64,000 nucleotides of DNA from CAMREV01 sp051656125 (GCA_051656125.1 JBOGBH010000012.1:198668-262667); one strand, 5' to 3'. Positions 42,277-54,743 are shown, numbered from the stretch's first letter. Made by a program: numbers and translations. Notes: generated from the sequence alone by a model not told the origin.

Positions 42277-43767
42277 CTACTTCACTGATACTTTTACTGT
42301 TTTAGATTTTTTAACTTCTAATGTATCTGTAAAATTCTTTAAGTATTTCATAGTGTTTTCTTTCCCTAATAAGAATATAACCTTATATAATTCAGGACCA
42401 CTTGTTTTTAATGTGATTACTCTTCTCATACATGAATAGAAGTTTTTACCTTTAATTAAAGATTCTTTAGCAAATACATTAATAATGTATTTGATTACAT
42501 CCACATTTCAATCCTCAATTTTTTTAATATTTAATCTAAAATCATTAACTGTTTTGATTGTGTCTATGCCATAGTCATTTACTATTTCTGTTGCAACTTT
42601 TTTTGTTATTTTATCAATATTAAATAAATCACCAATTAAGGTGTTTAATTCTGAAGCATATGATATTTGATCTTTAAACATTAAGATACAAAAATTATGA
42701 TTCTTTTTAAATAAATTGCTTTCTATATTAACAAATGGAGAAACAAAATCAATGTATTCAATTTCATCCATCATTTGGAAATAATTTTTTGAAATTCATT
42801 CCATTTTCTTTATATCAAATGTAGATGGCGAAGAACTTAAGGCATTGAAATCAAAATTTTCAATTGCTTGTGCTAATGAAAATACTTCATTATTATCAAC
42901 CGGACTTCATCCTAATAAACACATATAATTAACAATTGCCCTTGATGGAAAACCCATTGCTTTATAATCTTCAATAAATTGTTTTAATTCTAAATTTCTT
43001 TTAGAAAGTTTTTTACCAGTAGTATCAATAATAATTGGTAAATGTCCATAATGAATTTCATTATCTAATCTTAAAGCTTCTTTAATAGCTATTTGATAAG
43101 GTGTATTAGAGATATGTTCTTCGCCTCTTAAAACATGAGTGATTTCCATATCATAATCATCAATTACAACTGCAAAGTTATAAGTTGGATAACCATTAGA
43201 TTTTAAAATAACTATATCTGACATTGCAGAGCTAGGAATTGATATTGTTCCTTTAATTAGGTCTTCTCAAATATAATCTTTTTCTTCACATCTAAGTCTT
43301 AATACAAATTCTTTATTAGCTAAAAGTTTTTTTTGAATTTCAGTTACATCAAGATTTCTACATTTTCCAGAGTATTTTGGAGTTTGACCTTTTTTTAAAC
43401 TATCTTCTCTCTGTTTTTGAAGATCAGAAGATTTGCAAAAACATCTATATGCTTTATCTTCTAGTAAAAGATTGTTTGCTAGTTCTCTGTATCTAGCTAA
43501 TTTTTCACTTTGAATATATGGTCCATGTGAACCAGGATTATTTAATGATTCATCTGGAAATAATTTTAATCAAGCTAAATTTTTTAATTGAGAATCTATT
43601 CCTTCTTTTACATTTCTTTCAATATCTGTGTCTTCAATTCTAACAATGAATGATCCACCATATGCTTTTGCAAATATGTAGTTGAATAGTGCAGTTCTTG
43701 CTCCACCAATATGAAATAAGCCTGTTGGAGATGGTGCATATCTTGTTCTTACTAAATTATTTTTCAT
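42277..43767 (-). CDS. gltX: Glutamyl-tRNA synthetase
   Basis: A 496-residue class I synthetase. Y-A-P-S-P-T-G-L-F-H-I-G-G-A-R carries the HIGH motif (here HIGG) and T-G-K-K-L-S-K-R-N is the KMSKS loop. I-E-D-T-D-I-E-R and L-R-G-E-E-H-I-S-N-T are family motifs. C-x-C-type zinc ligands appear near residue 107. In bacteria lacking GlnRS this enzyme also charges tRNA-Gln with Glu; whether that applies here cannot be seen. Four TGA codons split the frame. Confidence 0.96.
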
Positions 43768-43874
43768 ACAATTCCATTCCTATTAAATTAATTAAATCAA
43801 TATTACATTGTTATATTATATAAAATATACAAATTATTTATTTAATTATATTATTTATGATGTTATATTAAAAA

Positions 43875-45755
43875 TTATTTGTTTAAAATTTCTTCTTTTG
43901 ATAATTCATTTTCAAAGAATTTAATAAATTTTTCAATGTTTTTTTCAAAATAATCTAATGTTTTTTCTTTTGAAAAATTATCGGAATTTGCGTTTAATAA
44001 AATTTTATCTTTGTTATCTAAATTTCAAAAAAATGAGTTTATTTTTTCAAATTCGTATTCTTCTTTTAAATTTTTTCGATAAATTTTTTCAAAACTATTA
44101 TCATATATTTTAAAAGCTTCACCAATAGATTTAAATTCATTTATATTTATTTTTAAATTTTTCAATAAATTTTCATAATAATTAATTTCATCTTTTTTTG
44201 AAGAATTAAGTCTTTGAAGTTCATTAATTTCATTTGATTCGTATTCTATTGATTTTCTTAAAATAAGAATATTCTTGTGTATAGTATCATCTGATTCATT
44301 TTCTTTATTTATATCTTTTTCATCCTTTTCTATTCTTTTTTTCTTTTTGGAAATTTTTAAATCATTTGACTCAATTAAATCAGATAGAATTTTAATTTTA
44401 ATTTTAAATTCCTTATTAATTTCATTAAATAAATTCAACAAATTAGCTAATTTTTCATTGTAATTGTTAAAATTATTTTTAAAATAATTTTTATCAAATA
44501 ACTTAAATTGATTATCATCATAATTTAGACATTCCTTTAAAAAAAATTTTATATTGTCATCAAAAATAATTTTATATTCTTTTTGTAAAATTTGAAATGT
44601 TTTTGAAAAATTAGAATGCAAAGAATTAAAAAAGATATCGATCTCAATTCTATTATAATAGTTGTCTCTATAATTTGAAAAAATTTCATTAGATGATTTA
44701 TTTAATTTATTTTTATAAGAAATAATTTGAAATAGAAAAGAATGATATTTAATAAAATCAACTTCGCAAAAATCAAAAAAATATGAATTATCAATTTTTC
44801 ATATCTTATTTTTTAAAAAAAATAAAATCTTTAATCTGTTCATTTTTATATATTTTTCAAGTAAAGGATCATTTTGCATAATTTTTTTAAGTTCCCTAAT
44901 TGAAAATTGCTTTTTTTTATTATCTATTTTTAGTAGTTTGTCTATATCCAAAGAAATTTCTTTTTTAAAGCCTATATTATTTAATAATGAAGAGTAATCT
45001 AGTTTGAGATTGTATGATGGAAGATCAATAAATTTTTCAATTGTATTTTCAAAGCCATTTGAATCATCATTTATTTTATCAGCATCCATTGTTAAAATAA
45101 AAACAATATTTTTTAGTTTTGATAATTTTTGTATAAGTTTCATTATTTCTCATGATTTTTTTCCCATTCTTTCCAGATTATCAAAAACAATAATTGTTTC
45201 AGAAAATTTTAACTTTTCAATTGGTAAACTAATATTTTCTTTGTGAAGTTTAAGATTTGTTTTTAAAACAATATTTATTGAAGGTTCAAGAAAAAATTTC
45301 AAACCCTTATTTAATATATCTTTTGTTATCTCAAAAATTTTTTGATCTGTTGAACCCAAAATGAAAAATAAGTGATTAAAAATTTCTTTAATCATGTCAT
45401 CAGAATCAATAAAATTTCATAAGTCAATAATAATAAAATTAGTAAATTTTGTTTTAACTTTTTTTGATATTATGTTTTTACCTAATTGTTCCGCAAAAAA
45501 TGTTTTTCCATTGCCCCATTTTGAATTAATTATAGTTATTGGTGATCTTTTTTCAAGAAACTCAGGAAGAAAGAAAACTTTTTTGGAGTTTTTTTTATAA
45601 AAAATTTCTCATTTATCAAAATCTTTTTGATAATTATTCAAAAAAATTTTATGATCATTATCTATATTTTTTAAAAATGTTTGAGAAGCATTCAGTAATT
45701 CTTCATCATCATCTTTTATTAAAATATCATAACTACATTCAGAAACATATGACAT
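43875..45755 (-). CDS. KAP-like P-loop NTPase, copy 1
   Basis: A 626-residue protein. Walker A is N-S-K-W-G-N-G-K-T-F-F-A near residue 75, and Walker B is I-I-V-F-D-N-L-E-R-M-G near residue 195. Trp before the glycine of Walker A and the D-N-L-E-R form are typical of the KAP NTPase family. The rest is Lys/Asn-rich and helical, with coiled coil at about residues 440-560, and no clear membrane helix. It is homologous to the NTPase at 54776-56584. It lies between gltX and the hsd operon, same strand. KAP proteins occur in several defence and plasmid contexts, but the role is unknown. Confidence 0.75.
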
Positions 45756-46008
45756 AAATTTACCTTATTTTTAATAATAAAATTATACATTATATAAAAT
45801 TAATTTTGTTATGTTTGATAGACAAGGGACTTATATATTTAATTATGAAATTAAAATATAGTAAGAGATAAATGTCTTTTAGTTAACAAATTGATTAAAT
45901 TAAAAATAATAAAATATGTACTAAAATATTTAATAAATATAATTTGGATGTAAAAAAATAATTTTTATAAAAAAATTCTATCAATAAAAATAAATAATAG
46001 GGTACATA

Positions 46009-49000
46009 TTAGTTTGTTGTAAATCTTTCAATGTGTCTCTCAAAGTATTTTTTTATTTTATTTTTAATAACTTCTTTTTCATTACCTTTTTCGGGGTTAA
46101 ATCTGCTTTTAGGAGGCATTATTCTGTCAATTTCAGAATACTTAATTTCTCCTCTTTCATATATATCTTCAGAAAGCTTCATTGTTTCGTCGTAATTTAA
46201 TTTATAATCTTCAATTAATTTTAATAATTCTTTATTTCTTTTTGAATCAAAAAATTCTTTTCATCCATCTTTTTTAACAATATTTTCTCTAAATGAATTA
46301 ATAAACTCATCAATTAAATCTTTTTTATTTCTTAATAATGTACTTGAGTCAACTATTCTATTAATTTTTTCATTAAAATCTTTAAAATTAATATCAGAAG
46401 AATTTGTAATTAATTCTAAAATGTAATCAATATTAACTTCTATTTGTTTTATTAATTCCATTTCAAATTCAATATCATCATTAATATTTTCTTTAGTATT
46501 TTCTTCTTTAAGTTTTAAAATATCTTCTCTTATAGTATGATATTCACTTCTGTAATCTTGGCCTTCTGCTTCTGTTATTAATTTCATATTTTTAAAATCA
46601 TCAAACGAATTTAAAATATTTTCTAATTTTAGTATTTTATTGAAAAGATTTATAAATTCTTTTTTTAAAGATTCGCTTCCTAATAATCCCATTGGAAGTG
46701 GAAACTTAGTTTTTAATTCTTCCACTAAGCCTTCATATCCTTTTTGGAATTCGCCATTTTCATCTTCATAACCTTTGTAATAATAATCAAATGATTTTAG
46801 AAACACTACTCCACTAGCATCTTTATCTCCGTATAGTTTCATTGTTTCATCAACTTCTTCTTCAAGATCTCTAAAACAACATATGTAGCCAAAAGTTTTT
46901 ACACTATTTAAAATTCTATTAGTTCTTGAGAATGCTTGCATTAAGCCATGCATTCTTAAATTCTTATCAACTCATAATGTATTTAAGCATTTTGCATCAA
47001 AACCAGTTAAAAACATATTTACTACAATTAGTAAATCTAATTCTCTTTCCTTCATCCTTTTTGATATATCTTTATAATAGCTTTGAAATTTTTCGCTGGA
47101 CGTATCGAAACTATCACCAAATAATTTATTGTAGTCTTGAATTGCTTCATCTAAAAATTCTCTTGAAGATTTATCAAGTTTTTCATTATTAAAATCTTCA
47201 TCATCAAAGTCTCCATTTGATAAATCTTCGTTTTGAGAAAAACTATATATTAAGGCAATATTAATTTTTTTATCCCTTGAATCATTTATTTCTTTCAATT
47301 TTAAATAATAAAGTTTAGCAGCATTTATTGAAGATGTTGCAAAAATTGAATTGAATCCTTTTTTACGATTGATATTAATATTAGAAGTTGAGTCTCTTTT
47401 TGTTTTTATATCAAAATTATCCATAATATAATTACTAATTAATTCAATTCTTTTTGGATCATTGTAAGCTTTTTCTTCATCAATACTTCATACTTTTTTA
47501 TCATTAATTTCGCTTTTTATATTCATTGTTTTATAGAAATCAATTCTAAAAGGTAAAACATTGCCATCCCTAATGGCATCTTGAATATTATATGTATGTA
47601 ATTTGGTTCCAAAAACTTGCTCTGTAGTTCTGATTAAACCATTTTCTTTACTATTGCTTTCAACAAATATTGGAGTTCCTGTAAAACCAAAAATAGAATA
47701 CATTTTAAATCTTTTTCTAATTTCAACATGCATTGCACCAAATTGGGAACGATGACATTCATCAAAAATAATTACTGTTTTTTTACTATAAATTTCATTT
47801 GATTTTTCGCTTTTTACAAGATTGTTTAATTTTTGAATTGTAGTAACTATTAGTTTGTCTTGAATACTTGTACTTTTAAGCTTGTTAGCTAATTCTCTTG
47901 AAGATTTATTTGAACTAACACAATCTTTTTCATAGTTGTTATACTCTTTAATTGTTTGGTAATCTAAATCTTGTCTATCAACTACAAATAAAATTTTTTC
48001 AATTTCTTTATCGTTTCTTAAAAGTTGAGCAGTTTTAAAAGAAGTTAATGTTTTACCACTACCAGTCGTATGTCAAATATACCCACCAGAGTTTTCTTTA
48101 CCTCATATTTTATTTAAATATGTCGATTTAACTTTATTAATAATTCTTTCTGTACCAACTATTTGATAAGGTCTCATTACCAAAAGTTTTTTGTCCACTG
48201 TAAAAACACAATATTTTGTAAGAACATTTAATATTGTATGTCTTGAAAAAAATGTCTTTGTAAAATCTATTAAATCTTTAATAGGATTATTTTTTGAATC
48301 TGCTCAATATGATGTGAATTCAAAAGTATTGGTATCATTAGTATTGTTTTTTTTACTTTTATTATGGATTTTTTTATCAATGCTATCTTCTCTTATAGTG
48401 TTTGTATAATATTTTGTTTCTGTTCCATTTGAAATTACATATAATTGTACGTATTCAAATAAGCCGCTATCTGCTCAAAAACTTTCTCTTTTATATCTTT
48501 CTATTTGATTGAAAGCTTCCTTTAGATTAACACCTCTTTTTTTAAGTTCGACATGTATTAATGGAAGACCATTTACAAGAATAGTAACATCATATCTATT
48601 TTTGTATGTTCCACTATCAGTTTCATATTGGTTGATAACTTGTAAAATATTATTTTGAGGATTTTTTTTATCTAATATTTTAATGTTGATTGTTTTATTA
48701 TCATCTGTATTAAAATTTATAATTTCATCATTTTGAATTCTATTCGTTTTATCAACTAATGAAAAATTCTTGTTAACTAATTCATTAGTAAAAAATCTAT
48801 TTCATTCATCTTCATTAAATTTGAAATTGTTTAGTTTTTCTATTTGATTTCTCAAGTTTATTTTTAATTCTTTTTCTTGGTTGATATTTAAAAATTCATA
48901 ACCTTGTCTTTTAAGATTATTAATAAACTCATCTTCTAAATCTTTTTCACTTTGGTAGGTTTTTCTTTTACGTTTCTCTGAATCATATTCAAAGACAACT

Positions 49001-49044
49001 GTTCCTTCTTCTTTTGATAGAAGAATATCATAATTCTTTGTCAT
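46009..49044 (-). CDS. hsdR: Type I restriction enzyme, restriction subunit HsdR
   Basis: A 1011-residue subunit. The N-terminal nuclease domain includes N-G-L-P-L-I-H-V-E-L-K-K-R, the PD-(D/E)xK-type core. H-T-T-G-S-G-K-T-L-T is Walker A, D-E-C-H-R-S the DExH box and G-F-T-G-T-P motif III. M-F-L-T-G-F-D-A-K and Q-A-F-S-R-T-N-R are later helicase motifs. It translocates DNA and cuts it when the site is unmethylated. Six or more TGA codons split the frame, but all fall at plausible Trp positions, so the gene looks intact. It starts at ATG 49044, two bases after hsdS1. Confidence 0.95.
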
Positions 49045-49046
49045 TT

Positions 49047-50270
49047 TTATGCCCTTTCAAAATTTAATAATTTTGCTCTATAGTATTCATATTTTTTTTG
49101 AACTAATTCAATTTCTTTTGGTAATCCTTCATTTAAATTGCTTATTAAGTTTTCAAATTTATCCAATATTTTTACAATTTCTTTTTGTTTTTTGATAGAA
49201 GGAATATTTATTTCCATTTCAAGAAATTGTTTCATTTTTATTGTTGGAAAAGTAGAACCATAATATAAAGCTTGAATTTTTTCATTTTTGGCAAGGAAAT
49301 AATAATATAGATACTTTGTTGATAATATATTTTCATCAAATGATTTACAAATCCTATTTTCGCTTGTTACAAAATATCCATTGTGATATTTTATATTCGT
49401 ATATCTTACAGGACAAATGGATATTACTTCACCATACTGTAAATATTTTCCCGCTTTTTCAATAGAAGTATAACCATCAAAATTTGCAGCAGATAATATT
49501 CTTACATTATATTTGTTCTCATCAGAAAAATTATTAAGAAAAATGTCTTTTAAATTCTTTGCTGTCATATAAGGTATTTTAAAAGATTCTTTTTGCTTAT
49601 AATTTTCAACTTCTTGAAATTTTCTGTCTCAAAAAGTAACTTCTCATATTTTTTTAATATTATTAAAATTTGAATTAATTAAATAATTCATATAATACTT
49701 ATATTGTTTTTTTCGATTGGTTAATTCTCTGGTTAATTCATCAAATTTGTCCAATATGTTAACTATTTCTTTTTGCTTTTCGATTGAAGGAAAAAATATT
49801 TCCATTTCAAGAATTGATTTCATGTTTGCATTTTTAATAGCCGAGCCAAGATAAAAACTTTTTATTTTTTCACTTTTTTGTATTAAATAATGATAAAGAT
49901 ATTTTGTACATAATAAATTTTTATCTATTGACTGACAAAATCTATTATTGGCTGTAACAAAATAACCACTGTGATATTTTATATTAGAAAAACAAGAACG
50001 CGGGAATGCAATCACTTCACCATTTTGTAAATATTTTCCTGCTTTTTCCAATGATGTATAACCATCAAATTTCGCTGCAGATAATATTCTAACATTAGAA
50101 TTTAAAGGATCAAATAAATCACTAATAAAAATATTCCTTAAATTTTCTGTAGTCATATATGAAATTTTGGCAATTTTTTCTTGCTTAAAGTTTTCAAGAC
50201 CTTGAAATTTTTGATCTCAAAAAGTGACTTCTCAAAGTTTTTTGCGATTTACTATACTATTATTTTTCAA
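49047..50270 (-). CDS. hsdS: Type I specificity subunit HsdS1
   Basis: A 407-residue subunit with two homologous target-recognition domains, each of about 150 residues (both contain F-D-G-Y-T-S and K-A-G-K-Y-L-Q), plus conserved helices. The central spacer reads F-D-E-L-T-R-E-L-T-N-R-K, with one full copy of a 12-bp repeat. Two TGA codons (W-E-V-T-F-W) join the halves, so this is one gene. The start is a TTG at 50270, one base after the hsdM stop, behind AAGG. No better start is in frame. Gene conversion with hsdS2 is suggested by shared sequence. Confidence 0.88.
49719..49739 (-). repeat. Spacer repeat in hsdS1 (1 full copy)
   Basis: The plus strand reads GGTTAATTCTCT followed by GGTTAATTC. 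This equals one full and one partial 12-bp unit, coding E-L-T-R-E-L-T. Compare the three full units at 52544-52588 in hsdS2. Confidence 0.8.
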
Positions 50271-50271
50271 A

Positions 50272-51828
50272 TTAACCTTCTATTTCTTTTATAATTTTTT
50301 TGATATCGGTTCTTAATGAATCACATTTATTTACTATTTCATCTACCTCTTTATTTAGCACTTTAATATCAATAATTTCTTTTTTATCTTCTATTTCAAC
50401 ATATGTACTAACATTTAATGAATAATCTTTTTCAACTATTTCGTCTAATTTAACTCTTTTAGAAATATAATTTTTCTCTATCCTATCTTTGAAAATATTT
50501 AATATATTTTCAATATTTGATTCAGATAATTTATTACTATTTGTAACTTTTATAAATTCATTCGATGCATCAATAAATAAAATATCATTTATATTTTCTT
50601 TATTCTTTTTTAGAACCATTATACAAGTTTGGATTCCAGTACCAAAAAATAAATTAGATGGTAATTGAATAATACAATCAATAAAATTATTATCAACCAA
50701 ATATTTTCTAATTTTTTGCTCAACACCATATCTATATAGTATTCCAGGAAAACAAATTATTGCAGCAGTTCCATCAGAAGAAAGATGGTAAAGGGAATGC
50801 AATATAAAAGCAAAATCTGCCTTTCCTTCGGGAGCTAGTATTCCGGGTGATGAAAACCTAGGATCATTAATTAGCGAAGGATTACTTTTACCTTCTCATT
50901 TTATTGAATATGGAGGATTTGAAACAATTGCATCAAATGGTATTTCTTCCATGTGCAATGGGTTGATTAATGTGTCGCCATGTTTAATGTTGAAGTTCTC
51001 ATAACTTATATCATGGAGAAACATATTTATTCTGCATAAATTATATGTAGTCAAATTTTTTTCTTGTCCGAAAAAACCTTGAACATTATCTTTACCTAAA
51101 ATCTTTGCATATTTTAAAAGCAAAGAGCCAGATCCAACAGTTGGATCATAAACTCTGCCTATTTTTGTTTTACCAACTACAGTTATTCTTGCAAGTAATT
51201 CAGAAACCTCTTGAGGAGTGAAATATTCACCACCACTTTTTCCTGCTTCGGATGCATACATTCCCATTAAAAATTCATATGCATCACCAAAAGCATCTAT
51301 AGTATTGTCTTGAAAGTTTCCGAGCTTCATTTGATTAACTCCTTCAAGAAGAGCTAATAATTTTTTGTTTCTTTCTTTTACATTTGATCCCAATTTTTTA
51401 TTATTAACATCTATATCTTCAAAAAGGCCCTTAAAGTCTTCATCGCTTTTTGTTCCATTAGCTGAAGCTTCAATGTTTCTAAAAATACTTTCTAATGTAG
51501 TATTTAGATTCTCATCATTTTCGGCTCTTTTATAAACATTTTGAAATAACTCACTTGGTAAAATAAAAAAACCTTTTGACTCAATTATGTCATTTCTTAT
51601 TTTTTCTGCTTCTGAATCATTCAATTTTATATAATCAAAATTTAAATCACCACTTTTATGCTCGCCATCATTAATATAGCTAATTAAGTTTTCTGATATG
51701 TAACGATAAAAAATAATGCCAAGAACATATTGTTTGAAATCTCATCCATCAATAGATCCTCTTAATTTATTTGCAATATCCCAAATGGTTCTATATAATT
51801 CTTGTCTTTCTTGTTCTCTTTTGCTCAT
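50272..51828 (-). CDS. hsdM: Type I modification subunit HsdM (N6-adenine methyltransferase)
   Basis: A 518-residue methyltransferase. The N-terminal helical domain starts W-D-I-A-N-K-L-R-G. G-E-Y-F-T-P-Q-E-V and Y-D-P-T-V-G-S-G-S-L-L form motif I for S-adenosylmethionine, and V-S-N-P-P-Y-S is catalytic motif IV. TGA codons lie at Trp positions near the N-terminus and after N-P-P-Y-S. It starts at ATG 51828, 49 bases after hsdS2. It would work with either HsdS. Confidence 0.95.
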
Positions 51829-51877
51829 TTTAAAATCCTTATATATATACTAATATTAAACAATAATAAATTAATTA

Positions 51878-53062
51878 TTAATCAAAATTTAAAAGTTTAT
51901 TTGTATAGTATTCATATTGCTTTTGAACTAATTCGATTTCTTTTGGTAATCCTTCTGTTAAGTTACTAGTCAATATTTCAAATTTATCTAATATGTCCAC
52001 TATTTTTTTTTGCTTTTCGATAGTAGGAATATCTATTTCCATTTCAAGAATTAATTTCATATTTGCAGCCTTAATGGCTGGACCAAAATAAAAATTTTTA
52101 ATAACTGAATTTTTTTGAATAAAATAATAGTAAAGATACTTGGTAGATAATATGTTTTCATTTAATGATCTACAAAATCTATTGTTAGAAGTTACAAAAT
52201 AACCATTATGATATTTTACATTATTGAAACAAACACGTGGAAAAGCAATCACTTCACCTTTTTGCAGATACTTTCCTGCCTTTTCAGATGATGTGTAACC
52301 ATCAAATTTTGATGTTGATAATATTCTAACATTAGAATTTACAGGTTCAAATAAATCACTAATAAAAATATTTCTTAAATTCTCTGTAGTCATATATGAA
52401 ATTTTGGCAATTTTCTCTTGCTTAAAATTTTCAAGACCTTGAAATTTTTGATCTCAAAATGTAACTTCTCAAATTTTCTTAATATTGTAAGAATTTGAAT
52501 TCATTAAATAATTCATATAATACTTATATTGTTTTTTTCGATTGGTTAATTCTCTGGTTAATTCTCTGGTTAATTCTCTGGTTAATTCATCAAATTTGTC
52601 CAATATTTTGGCTATTTCTTTTTGTTTTTTTATTGGCAAAAATGGAATTCTTATTTTTGAATATTTGCTAATTCATTGTCTTGAATGTTCTGAAGATAAT
52701 ATATTTTTATTTCTCATAAAGTGATAAATGAATCTAAAATCAAATTTATCATTATTGTTTATTTTAAGAATCTTACATGCAGATGATTTTACTTTAAAAT
52801 CAAAATCTACTCAATGAAATGAACATGTAAAATCATCGAAAAGAATAACTGGGTCTTCTTCTGAAGCTTTAAAGATGCCAAATTTTTCATCTGTGTAACC
52901 AAGTATGAAGCTTTTACCCGGAGTTAAAACTGGGGTATTAAATGAATCATCATATCTAGTAGATTCAACAATATATTTTGTAGGCTGGATATAATGCAAA
53001 ATATTTCCTAATTCTTCAGAATTTTGATTATTTAATGATTGATCTAAATTTTTATATTTCAT
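51878..53062 (-). CDS. hsdS: Type I specificity subunit HsdS2 with expanded spacer repeat
   Basis: About 394 residues. The N-terminal recognition domain (N-I-L-H-Y-I-Q-P-T-K-Y-I start, G-K-S-F-I-L-G-Y-T) is unlike those in HsdS1. The C-terminal one (T-T-E-N-L-R-N-I-F-I-S-D-L-F) is close to the N-terminal domain of HsdS1. The spacer reads T-R-E-L repeated four times. ATG 53062 is chosen because earlier frame residues lack a ribosome site; the ribosome site here is weak, so the start is uncertain. It is the first gene of the operon and keeps a full conserved C-terminal helix. Confidence 0.85.
52544..52588 (-). repeat. 12-bp tandem repeat in the hsdS2 spacer (3 full copies plus a partial copy)
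   Basis: GGTTAATTCTCT occurs three times in a row and is followed by GGTTAATTC on the plus strand. On the coding strand each unit encodes four residues (T-R-E-L). Position, between the recognition domains, is the same as the TAEL repeat of EcoR124-type HsdS. Confidence 0.92.
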
Positions 53063-53212
53063 TAATTTAATTATAATTTGAAAAAATAAAAAATAAGATC
53101 TAAATGTTAATATACAACTCAATTAATTAGTATATAAAATAAAGTCAAAAAATATTATAATTAATTAGTATGCTAATAAATGCAATTTTAGCAAAAAAGT
53201 AAAGGATATAAT

Positions 53213-54274
53213 ATGGAATTAATTGAAGTGCAGTTTGATAGTGAAACAGGTATTAGAATTAACACTTTTAACTATTGTATATGTTTCCATGTTCCAAGAA
53301 AATCTATTAAAAAATTAAGAGAAAATATAAATGATATTAATAACTATGGTATTTATTTTCTTGTCAACAGAAGAGAAAGAATAGTATATATTGGACAAAG
53401 TGATAATATATATAATCGTTTATTACAACACAATCGAAAAAAATTAACTTTTGCAGAAGCATATGCTATTACTTATGAAAACAATAAATTATCAAAAACA
53501 TTTATTGATTATTTAGAATATTACTACATTAATAAATTTAATGATGGCGATGGATGAAAAATTGAAAACATTCAAGAAAGACTTAAAGCACCAAATCTTG
53601 TAGATAGCGAACAGAAAAAAATTAATAGAATGATTGATGATATTAATTTTTTATTAGCATTTGTTGATTTACATGCTGAAAGAAAAAATGCTTATAGACC
53701 TATTAATGATCCAATGAAAACTATGCCAATTGAAACTTTACCAAGCAAGAATGTACCAATAGATAATATAAATAGAACTATTAACATGTTAACGAATCAA
53801 CCAAAAGCTAATGATGATGAAGTAAGACCTTATAACCAAACAAGACCTATTATTCAAAACAATAATAGAATTTTAAAAACTGAGCCAATTGAACTTAATA
53901 CAAAAACTAGTCAATTAAACACAAATCAAAAAGTATTCAATTACAAAAACTGTAATATTACTTATGATAATGGAGAAATAACATTGTTAAATGGAAGCAT
54001 TATATATGGACCAAAAAATTTGAAAAAGGAAGAAATTCAAAATATTGAATGACTAAATAATTTATTTAATAAGTGGGTTGACACCTTATCAAAATGATTA
54101 AGTAATCAATGAGTTAGACCAATTGGTGATAATGCATATCAATTATTAAAGAATGTAAGAATTAATTCACCTTCTTTTTCTGGATGCTTAGCTTCTGCTT
54201 CACATAACATGAATGGTTGAACAATATTTAAAGACAATCAAGATAGAACACTTGATGAAGTGTATAGGGGATAA
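53213..54274 (+). CDS. GIY-YIG nuclease-domain protein with C-terminal DUF4357
   Basis: A 353-residue protein. N-Y-G-I-Y-F-L-V near residue 46, V-Y-I-G-Q-S-D-N-I-Y-N-R and L-L-Q-H-N form a GIY-YIG nuclease core (residues 40-110). Residues 150-260 are a Pro/Asn-rich linker. Residues 300-353 (A-Y-Q-L-L-K-N, S-P-S-F-S-G, N-G-W-T-I-F-K-D, R-T-L-D-E-V-Y) match the DUF4357 domain. DUF4357 is often joined to GIY-YIG domains in defence-linked proteins. It is divergent from hsdS2 across 150 bases. TGA codons join the two parts. Exact cleavage target unknown. Confidence 0.82.
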
Positions 54275-54333
54275 ATAATATTTTTATTATTTTAAATTAA
54301 AATAAGTATTGTTTTTAAGATTAGAGGTTTTTT

Positions 54334-54738
54334 ATGAAAGATTATTATCAAATATTAGGCGTTGAATATAATGCGACACAAGAAGAAATTAAAAAGGCTT
54401 ATAAAAAATTAGCCAAAGAATTTCATCCTGATGTTAATAAGTCTATGGACGCTGAAGATAGATTTAAAGAAATAAGTAAGGCATATGAAACACTTTCTGA
54501 TAATGATCAAAAAGAAAAATACGATTATGATTTCTTTAATAAAAAAAGCCAAAAAAATGAATATGTTAATCCTTACATATCAGTATGTAAATTTTGTGGA
54601 AAAGAAACAGCTTTTGATTACAGCACTAGTCAAATTATTCTTTTTTGTTTTTTACTTTTTTTATTTTTTCCATTGGGAATATTGTATGCGCTTTTTGCTT
54701 CAAAAAGAACATGCATTTTTTGCAAATGTCAAAATTAA
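54334..54738 (+). CDS. Short DnaJ-domain protein with membrane helix and zinc-ribbon cysteines
   Basis: A 134-residue protein. Residues 1-68 are a J domain with Y-Y-Q-I-L-G-V and the H-P-D motif that stimulates DnaK. V-C-K-F-C-G-K follows, then a very hydrophobic helix (about residues 102-122), then C-I-F-C-K-C. The two Cys pairs flank the membrane segment, so a zinc ribbon may form at the membrane face. It is not the full-length DnaJ. It sits 60 bases after the GIY-YIG gene, same strand, and ends at a terminator shared with the NTPase gene. Confidence 0.85.
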   Translation: MKDYYQILGVEYNATQEEIKKAYKKLAKEFHPDVNKSMDAEDRFKEISKAYETLSDNDQKEKYDYDFFNKKSQKNEYVNPYISVCKFCGKETAFDYSTSQIILFCFLLFLFFPLGILYALFASKRTCIFCKCQN

Positions 54739-54743
54739 CATAA

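Noticed and set aside
46009..49044. hsdR as a decayed pseudogene in pieces
   Set aside because: All interruptions are TGA, read as Trp in this organism; no TAA or TAG breaks the frame.
52501..52600. CRISPR-like direct repeats
   Set aside because: The 12-bp units are contiguous, without spacers, and lie in frame inside hsdS2.
52542..52724. Plus-strand frame with a repeated V-N-S-L peptide
   Set aside because: It is the antisense of the hsdS2 TREL repeat and has no ribosome site.
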